Source of the DNA: Leptospira sp.
Lineage (GTDB): Bacteria; Spirochaetota; Leptospiria; Leptospirales; Leptospiraceae
DNA length: 64,000 bases
Reading direction: 5' to 3'
NCBI GenBank assembly: GCA_027531445.1
Contig: JAPZRK010000002.1
Coordinates: forward strand, 1-64,000
Under the pieces are notes generated by a model. It did not search any database. It saw only the letters and a program-made list of their open reading frames with translations, and was not told where the DNA came from. Both the position numbers and the translations under genes were made by a program. Shown here in pieces: positions 17,201 through 24,214 of this stretch. Each line of letters opens with the position of its first letter. Position 1 is the first letter of the stretch.

Positions 17201-18839
17201 CCAATTCTTCACGTATTGGATCGATAGGTGGGTTCGTAACTTGTGCAAAATTTTGTTTAAAGTAGCGGAATAGTGGTTGTGGTTTTTCACTTAATACCGC
17301 GAGAGCAGAGTCAACACCCATTGAGCCCACTGGCTCCTCACCATTGATACCCATAGGTTTGACAATTGTGAAAACATCTTCATGTGTATAACCGAAGGCA
17401 CGTTGCCTTTCCAAGATTGTTTCGTGTTGTGGTTGTTTTACGTTATCTGGTTCTGGTAAAGATCCAATTCGTATCATATTGTCTTCAACCCATTTGCGGT
17501 AAGGCTTTTGAGTTGAAATTTGTTTTTTTATCTCTTCATCATCTAGGATTTGACCTTTTTCCATATCGATGAGTAGCATTCTTCCTGGGCGAAGTCTATC
17601 TTGCTTGAGTATTTGTTCAGGAGGAAGATTCAGCACACCTGCTTCTGAGCTCATGATGATTTCGTCATCTTTTGTGATTACGACTCTTGCAGGTCGAAGT
17701 CCATTCCTATCAAGAGTTGCACCAATGATACGACCGTCTGTAAATGCAATGGCCGCAGGTCCATCCCACGGTTCCATAATGGTTGCGTGATATTCGTAAA
17801 ACGCACGTCTGTCTGCATCCATAGTTTTGTTCTTTGACCAAGCCTCGGGAATCATCATCATCACAGCATGTGGAAGACTCCTACCGCCCATCACCAAAAG
17901 TTCAAGAACTGTATCAAATGTAGCAGTATCTGACTGCCCTTCCATAACGATTGGCAACATTCTTTTTAGTTCTTCACCATATAACGGCGATTCCATGACC
18001 ATTTGCCGAGCCGCCATCCAATTCATATTGCCACGGAGGGTGTTGATCTCTCCATTATGTGCAATCTGTCGATAGGGATGAGCTAAATCCCAAGTAGGGA
18101 ATGTATTCGTAGAAAATCTGGTATGCGTTAGGCAAAAAGCAGATGTTAGATCAGGAGATTTGAGATCCTCATAGAATTTTTTAACTTGGTCACCAAGTAA
18201 CATACCTTTGTAGACTATCGTGCGCGAAGAGAAACTTGGAACATAGTACTGTGATCGGTCAAGTTTGTATTCACTTCTTATGCGTCTATCGATGAGTCGT
18301 CGAATGAGAAAAAGTTTCCTTTCAAATTCATCCGATGTTTTGATCTTTTTAGATTTTTTACCTATAAATACTTGTTTGAACACAGGCATAGTCTTTGATG
18401 CAACGATACCTGCGTATTCTTTATTGATGGGAACCTCTCTAAAACCTAGGAAGGTTTCACCTTCGTCAACGATGACCTTTTCGATTACATTTTCGATGGC
18501 CTCGCGTGTATTTTTATCCTGTGGGAGAAATAGAACGCCCACGGCATAATCGCCTTCTTTGGGTAAATCGAATGGAAGAACCTTGCGAAAGAATGCATCA
18601 GGAATATTGATCATAATTCCCGCTCCATCCCCCGTTTTTGGATCCGCTCCTTCTGCTCCTCTATGTTCAAGGTTGCACATAAGCCGAATGCCTTTGTCTA
18701 CAATGTCTCTCGAACGTTTGCCCTTGAAGTTTGCAATGAAGCCGACTCCACAGGAATCCTTGTCTTCTTTCGGGTCGTACATACCTTGCGCTTGGGGTCC
18801 GAGTGGGGGGAGTGTGTATGGATTTCTTTCTGTATGCAT
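14256..18839 (-). CDS. gltB: glutamate synthase (NADPH) large subunit
   Basis: 1527 aa from the ATG at 18839, which follows an AGGATAGGA-type site; an in-frame TTG at 18917 would add 26 poorly conserved residues. The glutaminase domain begins after a short propeptide with the catalytic Cys 30 in KDSCGVGFIANF. The central and FMN domains follow, with PGEGGQLPGHKV and GHEGGTGASP. The 3Fe-4S cluster ligands are in CIMMRKCHLNTCPVGVAT. The C-terminal GXGXG beta-helix domain ends the protein (GMSGGIAYIWNP). It makes glutamate from glutamine and 2-oxoglutarate, and is the main ammonia-assimilation route together with glutamine synthetase. It is the first gene of a two-gene operon with gltD. Confidence 0.96.
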   Translation of the reverse strand: MHTERNPYTLPPLGPQAQGMYDPKEDKDSCGVGFIANFKGKRSRDIVDKGIRLMCNLEHRGAEGADPKTGDGAGIMINIPDAFFRKVLPFDLPKEGDYAVGVLFLPQDKNTREAIENVIEKVIVDEGETFLGFREVPINKEYAGIVASKTMPVFKQVFIGKKSKKIKTSDEFERKLFLIRRLIDRRIRSEYKLDRSQYYVPSFSSRTIVYKGMLLGDQVKKFYEDLKSPDLTSAFCLTHTRFSTNTFPTWDLAHPYRQIAHNGEINTLRGNMNWMAARQMVMESPLYGEELKRMLPIVMEGQSDTATFDTVLELLVMGGRSLPHAVMMMIPEAWSKNKTMDADRRAFYEYHATIMEPWDGPAAIAFTDGRIIGATLDRNGLRPARVVITKDDEIIMSSEAGVLNLPPEQILKQDRLRPGRMLLIDMEKGQILDDEEIKKQISTQKPYRKWVEDNMIRIGSLPEPDNVKQPQHETILERQRAFGYTHEDVFTIVKPMGINGEEPVGSMGVDSALAVLSEKPQPLFRYFKQNFAQVTNPPIDPIREELVMELTTYIGPEGNLLDEQPEHAHRLELEHPILTNEEFEKIKQISEGHFKAKTFEILFDPKKKHDMRNSLDRVCQDAAKSIRENGVTMIILTDHGVSETRAAIPSLLAVAGIHHYLIRQGLRTRAGIVLESGEPREVAHFALLCGYGANAINPYLAFETLADLAQQGLLPEAKDYKTSKKNYIKSIGKGLFKVFSKMGISTLQSYCGAQIFEAVGLDSELVNNYFAGTQSKIEGLSLEMLEEETVRRHTSAYDPTFFPNNLEPGGVHYFRKNGDTHLYTPTTVHKLQRATQTGDYKIFKEFSALIDDQHEKAITLRSLFNLDFEGSKEIPIEEVESVKSILKRFQTGAMSHGSISWEAHTTLAIAMNRLGAKSNTGEGGEDPVRFKTLPNGDSMRSAIKQVASGRFGVTMEYLTNADDLQIKMAQGAKPGEGGQLPGHKVDKYIGWLRYSTPGVTLISPPPHHDIYSIEDLKQLIFDLKNSNPRARVSVKLVSESGVGTVAAGVAKAHADHILIAGHEGGTGASPISSIHHAGTPWELGLSETHQTLVANGLRDRVYLAVDGKLLTGKDVVVGALLGAEEFGFSTSALVAVGCIMMRKCHLNTCPVGVATQDEFLRNKFTGKPEYVVNFMTFVAEEVREIMAKLGFRTFEEMIGQVQKIQFKRPHHHWKARGLDFTKVLHRPTAVFPTGLFRSKEQNHHLDEQIDNELIRKSRAAIDHKQKVELKSTIVNLNRSVGTMLSHEVTKKYGTDGLEEDTIKIEFEGTAGQSFGAFATKGMTLKLVGEGNDYVGKGLCGGKLIFQTPKNAPYKAEENIVIGNTCFIGSTSGNAYVNGLAGERFCVRNSGAYVVVEGMGDHGCEYMTGGRVIVLGNIGRNFAAGMSGGIAYIWNPSGKAQALINPEMVELESITEAAEIAEVKALIENHKTYTGSKRASEILSAWDKELPNFLKVIPRDYKKALENLKLEQNSGTVNKNKEGVVARG

Positions 18840-18945
18840 GAGTATCCTATCCTTAAGCAAGTAATGTACCTTGTCTCTCAAAAGGGATCTAGTGTCGAAT
18901 CCTTTTGAATTCAGCAATTTGATTTATTTTTAGGCAAACGTTAGC

Positions 18946-18964
18946 ATTGAAAAATGCTTTCAAT
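18946..18964. repeat. nested inverted repeats upstream of gltB
   Basis: ATTGAAA and TTTCAAT flank AATGC, about 107-125 bases before the gltB start. A second perfect pair, AGCATT-GAAA-AATGCT (18943-18958), overlaps it. It sits in the 257-base gap between gltB and the shikimate kinase gene, where the gltB promoter must lie. It may be an operator or leader hairpin. The remainder of the gap is AT-rich with no other clear element. Confidence 0.35.
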
Positions 18965-19096
18965 ATAAGCAAAATGCAAATTATATCTTCATTATGGCTA
19001 ATTTATATGCAAAGCTGGAATTCGGATCAATTTGGATCAGAGTACAAGAAAGTGGCGATGTGTTTGATCCGTACGAAGATTGCTTATTATCGCGGA

Positions 19097-19624
19097 CTAA
19101 ATTCCAAGCCAAGATCGAATGCGTTTTGCCGCTTCGTCCTTGGGGATGTTTGAGACGTTTAGTTTAAAATGAGCCGCCTCTATGTAAGTAGGAATCCGTT
19201 TTTCCAAAATGGTTCTGTAAGATGACTTTTGAGAAAGATCTGGTCGGGTTGTATCGCCTTTTACTTTTTCTAGCAGCTCTTCTAGATCACGTTCGAGGTA
19301 AACAATCCGCCCAATTTTACGCAGTAAATCTATCTTTCTTATGCTTGGGATTTCTACACCCGATTCATCTAGATCAAATAAAATTCCACCACCAGAGTCC
19401 AGAATGATTCCATTTGCATTTTCTAATTTTTTTAAAATTGAATATTCTAGATTACGAAACTCATTCCAGCCATTTTTAGCAACGTAAGAAGGAATCGAGA
19501 TACCGCCGTTTTCGTATACTGAAATAGAGTCGGTGGAAACTACCGGCAATTCTATGATCTTCGAGAGTGATCTAGATATTTTGGATTTACCTGCGCCTCG
19601 CGCACCGATGAGTATGACATTCAT
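19097..19624 (-). CDS. aroK: shikimate kinase
   Basis: 175 aa. The N terminus has the P-loop GARGAGKSKISRSL, then the shikimate-binding Asp in VVSTDSISVYENGG, the DSGGGILFD loop (family GGG motif), and a lid region TTRPDLSQ with the conserved Arg-Pro. It phosphorylates shikimate at the 3-hydroxyl in aromatic amino-acid synthesis. The length is normal. It is five bases downstream of the HDOD gene, so it appears to be the last member of a cheD-HDOD-aroK transcript, an unusual grouping with no obvious functional link. Confidence 0.88.
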   Translation of the reverse strand: MNVILIGARGAGKSKISRSLSKIIELPVVSTDSISVYENGGISIPSYVAKNGWNEFRNLEYSILKKLENANGIILDSGGGILFDLDESGVEIPSIRKIDLLRKIGRIVYLERDLEELLEKVKGDTTRPDLSQKSSYRTILEKRIPTYIEAAHFKLNVSNIPKDEAAKRIRSWLGI

Positions 19625-19629
19625 GAAGT

Positions 19630-20484
19630 TTAAACGTTTAAGAGGTCTGCAAGATTTGCTTGAAGCTCAGGAATATGTAAAAAGAAAGACTCAATGTCAG
19701 CTTCAGTGACCCCTGTTTGCTCTAGAGCAAAAGGTGAAATAGGGACGGACTCACCACCGATATCAATGCCAATTCCAGAAACTACCACAAGGATACTTGC
19801 GATATGAACAACAGAAGTTAATAGCGGATTTACATCTGATTGGTCTGGATTGAGATAATGAGAAACAACATCCACGAGTTCAGCCGGAAAATTCCAACGT
19901 TTGAGGAGGATGCCTGAAATTTCCATATGTGTGTAACCAAAATACTTTTTCTCAAGTAAAGGGAATGGATCTTTATTCTCTTTCAATTCATTCCGTAATT
20001 GAAACAGGACAGGTTGAAAAAATTGAGCAAGGACAATCTTACCAATATTGCAAAGCAAACCAGACGTAAACGCAAGGTCTTTGTCTATTTTGAGTTTTTT
20101 ATGGACAACCATTCGGCTTGCCATTTCCGCAACAAGTAGCGAAGAGGTCCAAAGTTGAGCCGCTTCCAACTGATAGCTACTTAAGTCTTGTGTAAGAATC
20201 CCTTTTGCCGCCGTGACGAGGACGATTTCTTTTACGGTTTTGGTTCCAAGAGTCATAAGTGCCTCTTGAACTGTTCGAATTGGCTTTGAAGGGCGGTAGT
20301 ATGCTGAATTGGAAAGTTTGATAACAGATGCTGTAATGGCGGGATCTTTTGATATCTCACTTGCCAAATCATTGATGTTCACATCCGGCTTTTGTAGGTT
20401 TTCCAGAACTTTGGAGACGACCGATGAGATGGATGGAAGTTTATTTACATCATTTAGGATTTGATCTACTTTTTCCTTTTCCAT
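19630..20484 (-). CDS. HDOD-domain signalling protein
   Basis: 284 aa. The N-terminal two thirds match the HDOD domain, a degenerate HD-type fold: VNKLPSISSVVSKVLENL, the helix KDPAITASVIKLSNSAYY, and IRTVQEALMTLGTKTVKEIVL. Later, FTSGLLCNIGKIVLAQFF corresponds to the domain core. The metal-binding HD pair is absent, as usual for HDOD. Such proteins act in bacterial signalling networks linked to chemotaxis, twitching and cyclic-di-GMP. The adjacent cheD supports a chemotaxis or motility context. The gap to cheD is six bases. Confidence 0.88.
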   Translation of the reverse strand: MEKEKVDQILNDVNKLPSISSVVSKVLENLQKPDVNINDLASEISKDPAITASVIKLSNSAYYRPSKPIRTVQEALMTLGTKTVKEIVLVTAAKGILTQDLSSYQLEAAQLWTSSLLVAEMASRMVVHKKLKIDKDLAFTSGLLCNIGKIVLAQFFQPVLFQLRNELKENKDPFPLLEKKYFGYTHMEISGILLKRWNFPAELVDVVSHYLNPDQSDVNPLLTSVVHIASILVVVSGIGIDIGGESVPISPFALEQTGVTEADIESFFLHIPELQANLADLLNV

Positions 20485-20490
20485 GGTCGT

Positions 20491-20994
20491 CTAACGCACC
20501 TTATAAAGGTATTTTTCCATACCCGCTTTTTTCAATAAAACTCTGCCGTCATCACAATAAAGGCTAATCGTTCTTCCTTCGTTCCCGCCGATATCTTCGA
20601 CAATGACGGGGATTTTATGTTCTTCCATGAACTTTTTAACGATCAGAATGTTCTGCTCTCCAATATTTTGTAGGAAATTTGAGTTGATACCTTTAAACAT
20701 CGAAGCCCCACCAAACATACGGCAGGAAAACTTCCCAATCGACGTACCGGCTTGTTGCATCATTTTGATTAGCTCTGGTAATGCTGATTCGCCATATTTA
20801 TGAGGATTTTTTGCTTTATCTTTGCCTGTTGGGTCTTTGGCGAGCATGATATGAGAGATGCCCCCGATCTTTTGTTCTGGATCGTATAGAACGATTCCAA
20901 TACAAGACCCTAGTGTGGTACGCAGAACCACGTCCCCTTGGCCGACCTTGATATCGGCAATTCCCACATTGATGACCTTAGATTTTATCGACAT
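20491..20994 (-). CDS. cheD: chemoreceptor glutamine deamidase CheD
   Basis: 167 aa. The segment VVLRTTLGSCIGIVLYDPEQKIGGISHIML carries the catalytic Cys and His of CheD (GSC and SHIML), and GGASMF and IGEQNILIVKKFM follow as in the family. CheD deamidates glutamines on chemotaxis receptors and interacts with CheC/CheY-P. It is first in a short minus-strand run, divergent from the TraB-family gene, with a shared 61-base promoter region. Length and motifs are normal. Confidence 0.93.
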   Translation of the reverse strand: MSIKSKVINVGIADIKVGQGDVVLRTTLGSCIGIVLYDPEQKIGGISHIMLAKDPTGKDKAKNPHKYGESALPELIKMMQQAGTSIGKFSCRMFGGASMFKGINSNFLQNIGEQNILIVKKFMEEHKIPVIVEDIGGNEGRTISLYCDDGRVLLKKAGMEKYLYKVR

Positions 20995-21055
20995 CCTACT
21001 TGTTTTCTGGAGAATGGAACCATTGCTTACCTATAAACTATAGAATTAGTATCAT

Positions 21056-22282
21056 ATGCCTTCAATCAAAAAATCAAACCTTAAATCAAAAACAGACAGA
21101 AAATCAACATTCCTCACCGAAGAGCCCTACCATTTAGAATGCATTGGCGATACTGAGATTCATATTTTAGGCACTGCACATATTTCCCAATTGAGTGTGG
21201 AAGCAGTCTCCGATCTAATTGACCATGTAAATCCAGATGCCATCTGCGTAGAGTTATGTGAATCTCGTCTTAAGTCTGTAGAAGATCCCGATTATCTCAA
21301 AAAATTGGATATTTTCAAAGTTTTTAAAGAAAGAAAAATGTGGCTTTTGCTATCAAGTTTGATTCTTTCTTCCTTCCAAAAGAAAATGGGTAAAAACGAT
21401 ATCAAACCTGGTGATGAGATGCGTAAAGCCATAGAACTGGCTCGCAGATCTCAGACATCTGTTTTTGCTGTTGACCGCGAAATTCAAACCACTTTACGCA
21501 GAGCTTGGGGAAATGTAGGATTTTTTTCTAAGATGTATTTGTTTTCTGCCTTACTTACATCTCTCTTTGTTAAGGAAGATGTAAGCACGGAAGACATTGA
21601 GAAAATGAAAAGTGATGATATTTTAAAAGACCTTTTTTCGCAATTACCAGGAAAATATGAGTCCATCAAACACGTGATTATCGATGAACGAGATGTATAT
21701 TTGGCAGAAAAAATTCGTCGAGCCGCTTTGGAGTCTGGAGTAAAAAAAGTTGTGGCAGTTGTTGGAGCTGGTCATTTAAAAGGGATCATTAATCACATCC
21801 AACATACTCACGATTTACAACCACTGGAAGTTATCCCCGAAAAAAAATGGATGGATACGGCGCGTCTTGCCGCCTACCCAGTGTTTTTTGGTGCACTGAT
21901 TGCATATACATCGTATTCGCAAGGTGCAACGGCAGGTACGGATCTTATTTGGAAGCTCATTTTTATCAAAGGAGGACTTGCGGCACTGGGAGCCATCATC
22001 GCTTTAGGACATCCCATATCCATTATTCTTGCATTTATTACGGCACCGATTGGAACCTTTGTTCCCATTTTTAAGGCAGGTTGGGTTGCCGCACTTTCGG
22101 AATCTTACTTGAGAAAACCCGTTGTTGAAGACTTTGAACGCATTGGAACAGATTCAGAAAGCTTTCAAGGCTTTTGGAAAAACCGTGTGATTCGAATCTT
22201 TTTGATCTTTTTTCTCCCGCAATTTGGTTCCACTATTGGGACTTTTATCGTTGCCTGGAAAGGGCTCAGTGACATTTTTTAG
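21056..22282 (+). CDS. TraB/PrgY family membrane protein
   Basis: 408 aa. The N-terminal two thirds are a TraB-type domain of the erythromycin-esterase-like/ChaN fold: IHILGTAHISQLSVEAV with the conserved GTxH motif, PDAICVELCESR, and a later VVAVVGAGHLKGI with the second conserved GxxH. The last third has four to five membrane helices (from about residue 265). Enterococcal PrgY/TraB reduce peptide pheromone activity, and the family is thought to be membrane metalloproteases; the role in spirochaetes is unknown. It is transcribed divergently from cheD. Confidence 0.82.
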   Translation: MPSIKKSNLKSKTDRKSTFLTEEPYHLECIGDTEIHILGTAHISQLSVEAVSDLIDHVNPDAICVELCESRLKSVEDPDYLKKLDIFKVFKERKMWLLLSSLILSSFQKKMGKNDIKPGDEMRKAIELARRSQTSVFAVDREIQTTLRRAWGNVGFFSKMYLFSALLTSLFVKEDVSTEDIEKMKSDDILKDLFSQLPGKYESIKHVIIDERDVYLAEKIRRAALESGVKKVVAVVGAGHLKGIINHIQHTHDLQPLEVIPEKKWMDTARLAAYPVFFGALIAYTSYSQGATAGTDLIWKLIFIKGGLAALGAIIALGHPISIILAFITAPIGTFVPIFKAGWVAALSESYLRKPVVEDFERIGTDSESFQGFWKNRVIRIFLIFFLPQFGSTIGTFIVAWKGLSDIF

Positions 22283-22317
22283 AAACCTGAGGCATTCATT
22301 CGTCTAATAGAAGAGCG

Positions 22318-22746
22318 ATGAGACTAAAAATTATTTCCACAATTCTTCTCGGCAGTTTTTTGCTCTTTCTTGGATGTAAATCATCGCTTGTAGATTTGTG
22401 CCCTAATTTATTTTCAAATTCCACTGTAAAGTCTGCTGTTTCGTCGTCGGTTCCATCTTGCCATAAGGCCGAAGAAACAAATCACAGTTCAGGCAATCAA
22501 AATGAGAAAAAGACGGATTTTGATTGTGACTGTCCTCTCGTATTTTTAGATTATACTTCGGTCGGGGATTACCCATCCTTACTTGATAACAAAAACATTT
22601 CTTTCACCTATCTTTCGTTTGACTCTTTAATTGCTCGTGCACATATGGCCCCATTTGCTTGGAATCATTCGCTAGCATCAGGTAACAGGCGCTCTTTTCC
22701 CTCTGCCACAGAGCATTTTACAGGATCAATCCGTCTACTAATCTGA
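22318..22746 (+). CDS. Cys/His-containing lipoprotein next to the copper storage protein
   Basis: 142 aa. The signal peptide ends in LLFLGC, a clear lipobox, so the mature protein starts at about Cys 20. A low-complexity Ser-rich stretch with a CHKAEE motif is followed by DFDCDCPLVFLDY. I do not recognise a family. The Cys and His pairs could bind metal, and the gene lies 63 bases upstream of the Csp-like copper protein on the same strand, so a role in periplasmic copper handling is possible but is only inferred from position. Confidence 0.6.
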   Translation: MRLKIISTILLGSFLLFLGCKSSLVDLCPNLFSNSTVKSAVSSSVPSCHKAEETNHSSGNQNEKKTDFDCDCPLVFLDYTSVGDYPSLLDNKNISFTYLSFDSLIARAHMAPFAWNHSLASGNRRSFPSATEHFTGSIRLLI

Positions 22747-22809
22747 TTCAAAGCCGTTCGTTTACTTCAATTCTCTCTCATTTCTCAATTACTATAAGGA
22801 AGGTTCTAT

Positions 22810-23259
22810 ATGAATCGCAAACAATTCGTAACTCAATCTGCTGCTGTTATTGCAACTACAGGAGCTCTGACTCAACTATTTGGACAAGACCACAAACATG
22901 ATTCAAACACTATGTCCTCACCGGGCAAAAATTCTAAATATGCAAAAGCGATGATGGCCGCCATCCATTGTAAGCTTGCGGCAGAAGTTTGTTTGGGACA
23001 CTGTATCGCAGAAATGGCAAACGGTGACAAAAGTCTGGGAGCGTGTGCGACTTCTACGATGGAAGTGATTGCCGCATGTGAAGCCTTTACAACTTTAGCT
23101 AGCCAATCATCTAAGTTCACAAAAAAGTTAGCGTCTCTTTGTGAAGATATTTGTGAAGCTTGTGCCAAAGAATGCAAAAAGCATGCAGACCATCATAAAG
23201 AGTGTAAGGACTGTATGGAAAGCTGTAATGCTTGCGCGAAGGAAATGGACAAAATTTAA
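22810..23259 (+). CDS. Csp1-like copper storage protein (four-helix bundle, DUF326)
   Basis: 149 aa. The N terminus MNRKQFVTQSAAVIATTGAL resembles a Tat-type signal (RK instead of RR). The mature region is helical with 13 cysteines spaced along the bundle, for example CKLAAEVCLGHC, CEDICEACAKEC and CKDCMESCNACAKEM, with His residues in HADHHKEC. This arrangement matches the Csp1 copper storage proteins, exported tetramers that hold many Cu(I) ions in the bundle core; methanotroph Csp1 also has 13 cysteines. It probably buffers copper for enzymes such as the cbb3 oxidase encoded elsewhere in this window. A strong AAGGAAGG ribosome site precedes the ATG. Confidence 0.85.
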   Translation: MNRKQFVTQSAAVIATTGALTQLFGQDHKHDSNTMSSPGKNSKYAKAMMAAIHCKLAAEVCLGHCIAEMANGDKSLGACATSTMEVIAACEAFTTLASQSSKFTKKLASLCEDICEACAKECKKHADHHKECKDCMESCNACAKEMDKI

Positions 23260-23273
23260 TTATTAAATTTTGT
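23249..23273. repeat. AT-rich perfect palindrome at the csp stop codon
   Basis: ACAAAATTTAAT and ATTAAATTTTGT flank a single central T. The left arm contains the stop codon of the copper storage gene. It immediately precedes the terminator hairpin and could help end transcription or be a protein-binding site. Confidence 0.4.
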
Positions 23274-23283
23274 TCTTAGTAAA

Positions 23284-23315
23284 CATTAGGGAATGTTAAA
23301 AAACGTTCCCTAATG
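23284..23315. terminator. bidirectional terminator hairpin
   Basis: CATTAGGGAA and TTCCCTAATG form a ten-pair stem, extended to about fourteen pairs by TGTT/AACG including one wobble pair, around an A-rich loop. It lies between the convergent csp-like gene and the alpha/beta-hydrolase-like gene. T-rich sequence follows on the plus side. Confidence 0.75.
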
Positions 23316-23325
23316 CGTTTATGTT

Positions 23326-24171
23326 TTAACGCTTTTTCTTTTTTGGTGCTACTTTCTTTTTTGAAGCTGTTTTTGTCTTCGTCACTTTTTTCTTTGGTTG
23401 AGCTTTGGCGTTTGTTGATTTGGATTTTGTTTTTTTATAAACAGAAGGGTCATACTTAGAAAAGTCAACTACCTCAACCTTTTTCGGAACAGCGTGTTTT
23501 GGATTGGCGGTCGCTCCAACTGGTGTGATAGGATCTTTTGGTGTTCCTAAAAATTCACGTAACGTACGTAAGTTTTCTTCTCTACGTACAAGATTATAAT
23601 TTCCTGGTATATCAAACCATAAATCTCTTCCTTGACCGAATTCTGTACTTTCTTGTGGAGGAAATGTAAAATCCTCTATAGCAGAAAGGGGTTGGAATAA
23701 AGGGAAAAAGAGAGCATTTTTATAATTCTTTTTTGCCCAGTCGGAACCATAGCCCCAAAAAGAATACTTTGTATTTTGGAACTTCTGCGTGCCATGATAT
23801 GGCGTGCCAAGAGTAATGAGACGTTTTATCTTTCTTCTAGATTCGTCAGGTAACACAAGACAGATGAGCCCTCCTGTGTTGTGGGCAATGATCGTAGTCT
23901 CATTAGGTGCGGTTAGTATTTGTTTCGAGATATGTAAAACGGCTTCTTCTAAAGATTTCGGATCTCGAAGTGTAGATAGAATCGAGACGTGAAAACCTAA
24001 GTTGTCCAGGTTAGATTTGAGACGGGTATAAAATGCTTTGCCCGCTTCGTGACCAGGTACAATCAGAATGTCTTTGCCGGTACAATCTTCCAATTTTGTA
24101 TGACTTGGAAGGTAAAAGAGAAACTTCGCCCATAGCCGTTCTAAATTTTCAAAAAAACGAAACATATCCAT
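23326..24171 (-). CDS. alpha/beta-hydrolase-like protein with lysine-rich tail, nucleophile Ser replaced
   Basis: 281 aa. The core resembles lipase-type alpha/beta hydrolases: ILIVPGHEAGKAFY at the oxyanion strand, TTIIAHNTGGLICLV at the nucleophile elbow, and LITLGTPYHGTQ. At the elbow the usual GHSxGG reads AHNTGG, so the catalytic Ser is Asn 98 and the enzyme may be inactive. The last 45 residues are almost only Lys, Ala, Thr, Ser and Pro, like histone H1 tails. There is no signal peptide, and the tail suggests nucleic-acid, phospholipid or other polyanion binding. It is not clearly in an operon: 43 bases separate it from the cyclase gene. The function is uncertain. Confidence 0.65.
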   Translation of the reverse strand: MDMFRFFENLERLWAKFLFYLPSHTKLEDCTGKDILIVPGHEAGKAFYTRLKSNLDNLGFHVSILSTLRDPKSLEEAVLHISKQILTAPNETTIIAHNTGGLICLVLPDESRRKIKRLITLGTPYHGTQKFQNTKYSFWGYGSDWAKKNYKNALFFPLFQPLSAIEDFTFPPQESTEFGQGRDLWFDIPGNYNLVRREENLRTLREFLGTPKDPITPVGATANPKHAVPKKVEVVDFSKYDPSVYKKTKSKSTNAKAQPKKKVTKTKTASKKKVAPKKKKR

Positions 24172-24214
24172 TAGGATTCTTGGATGTGAAATTCTTGTCT
24201 ATGAAAATCGAAGT

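Noticed and set aside
18947..19153. 68-codon plus-strand frame in the gltB upstream region
   Set aside because: It runs antisense into the shikimate kinase gene, has no family resemblance and overlaps the repeat-rich leader of gltB.
23284..23315. Possible small RNA or attachment site at the strong hairpin
   Set aside because: It lies exactly between two convergent stops and has terminator geometry, so no further function is needed.
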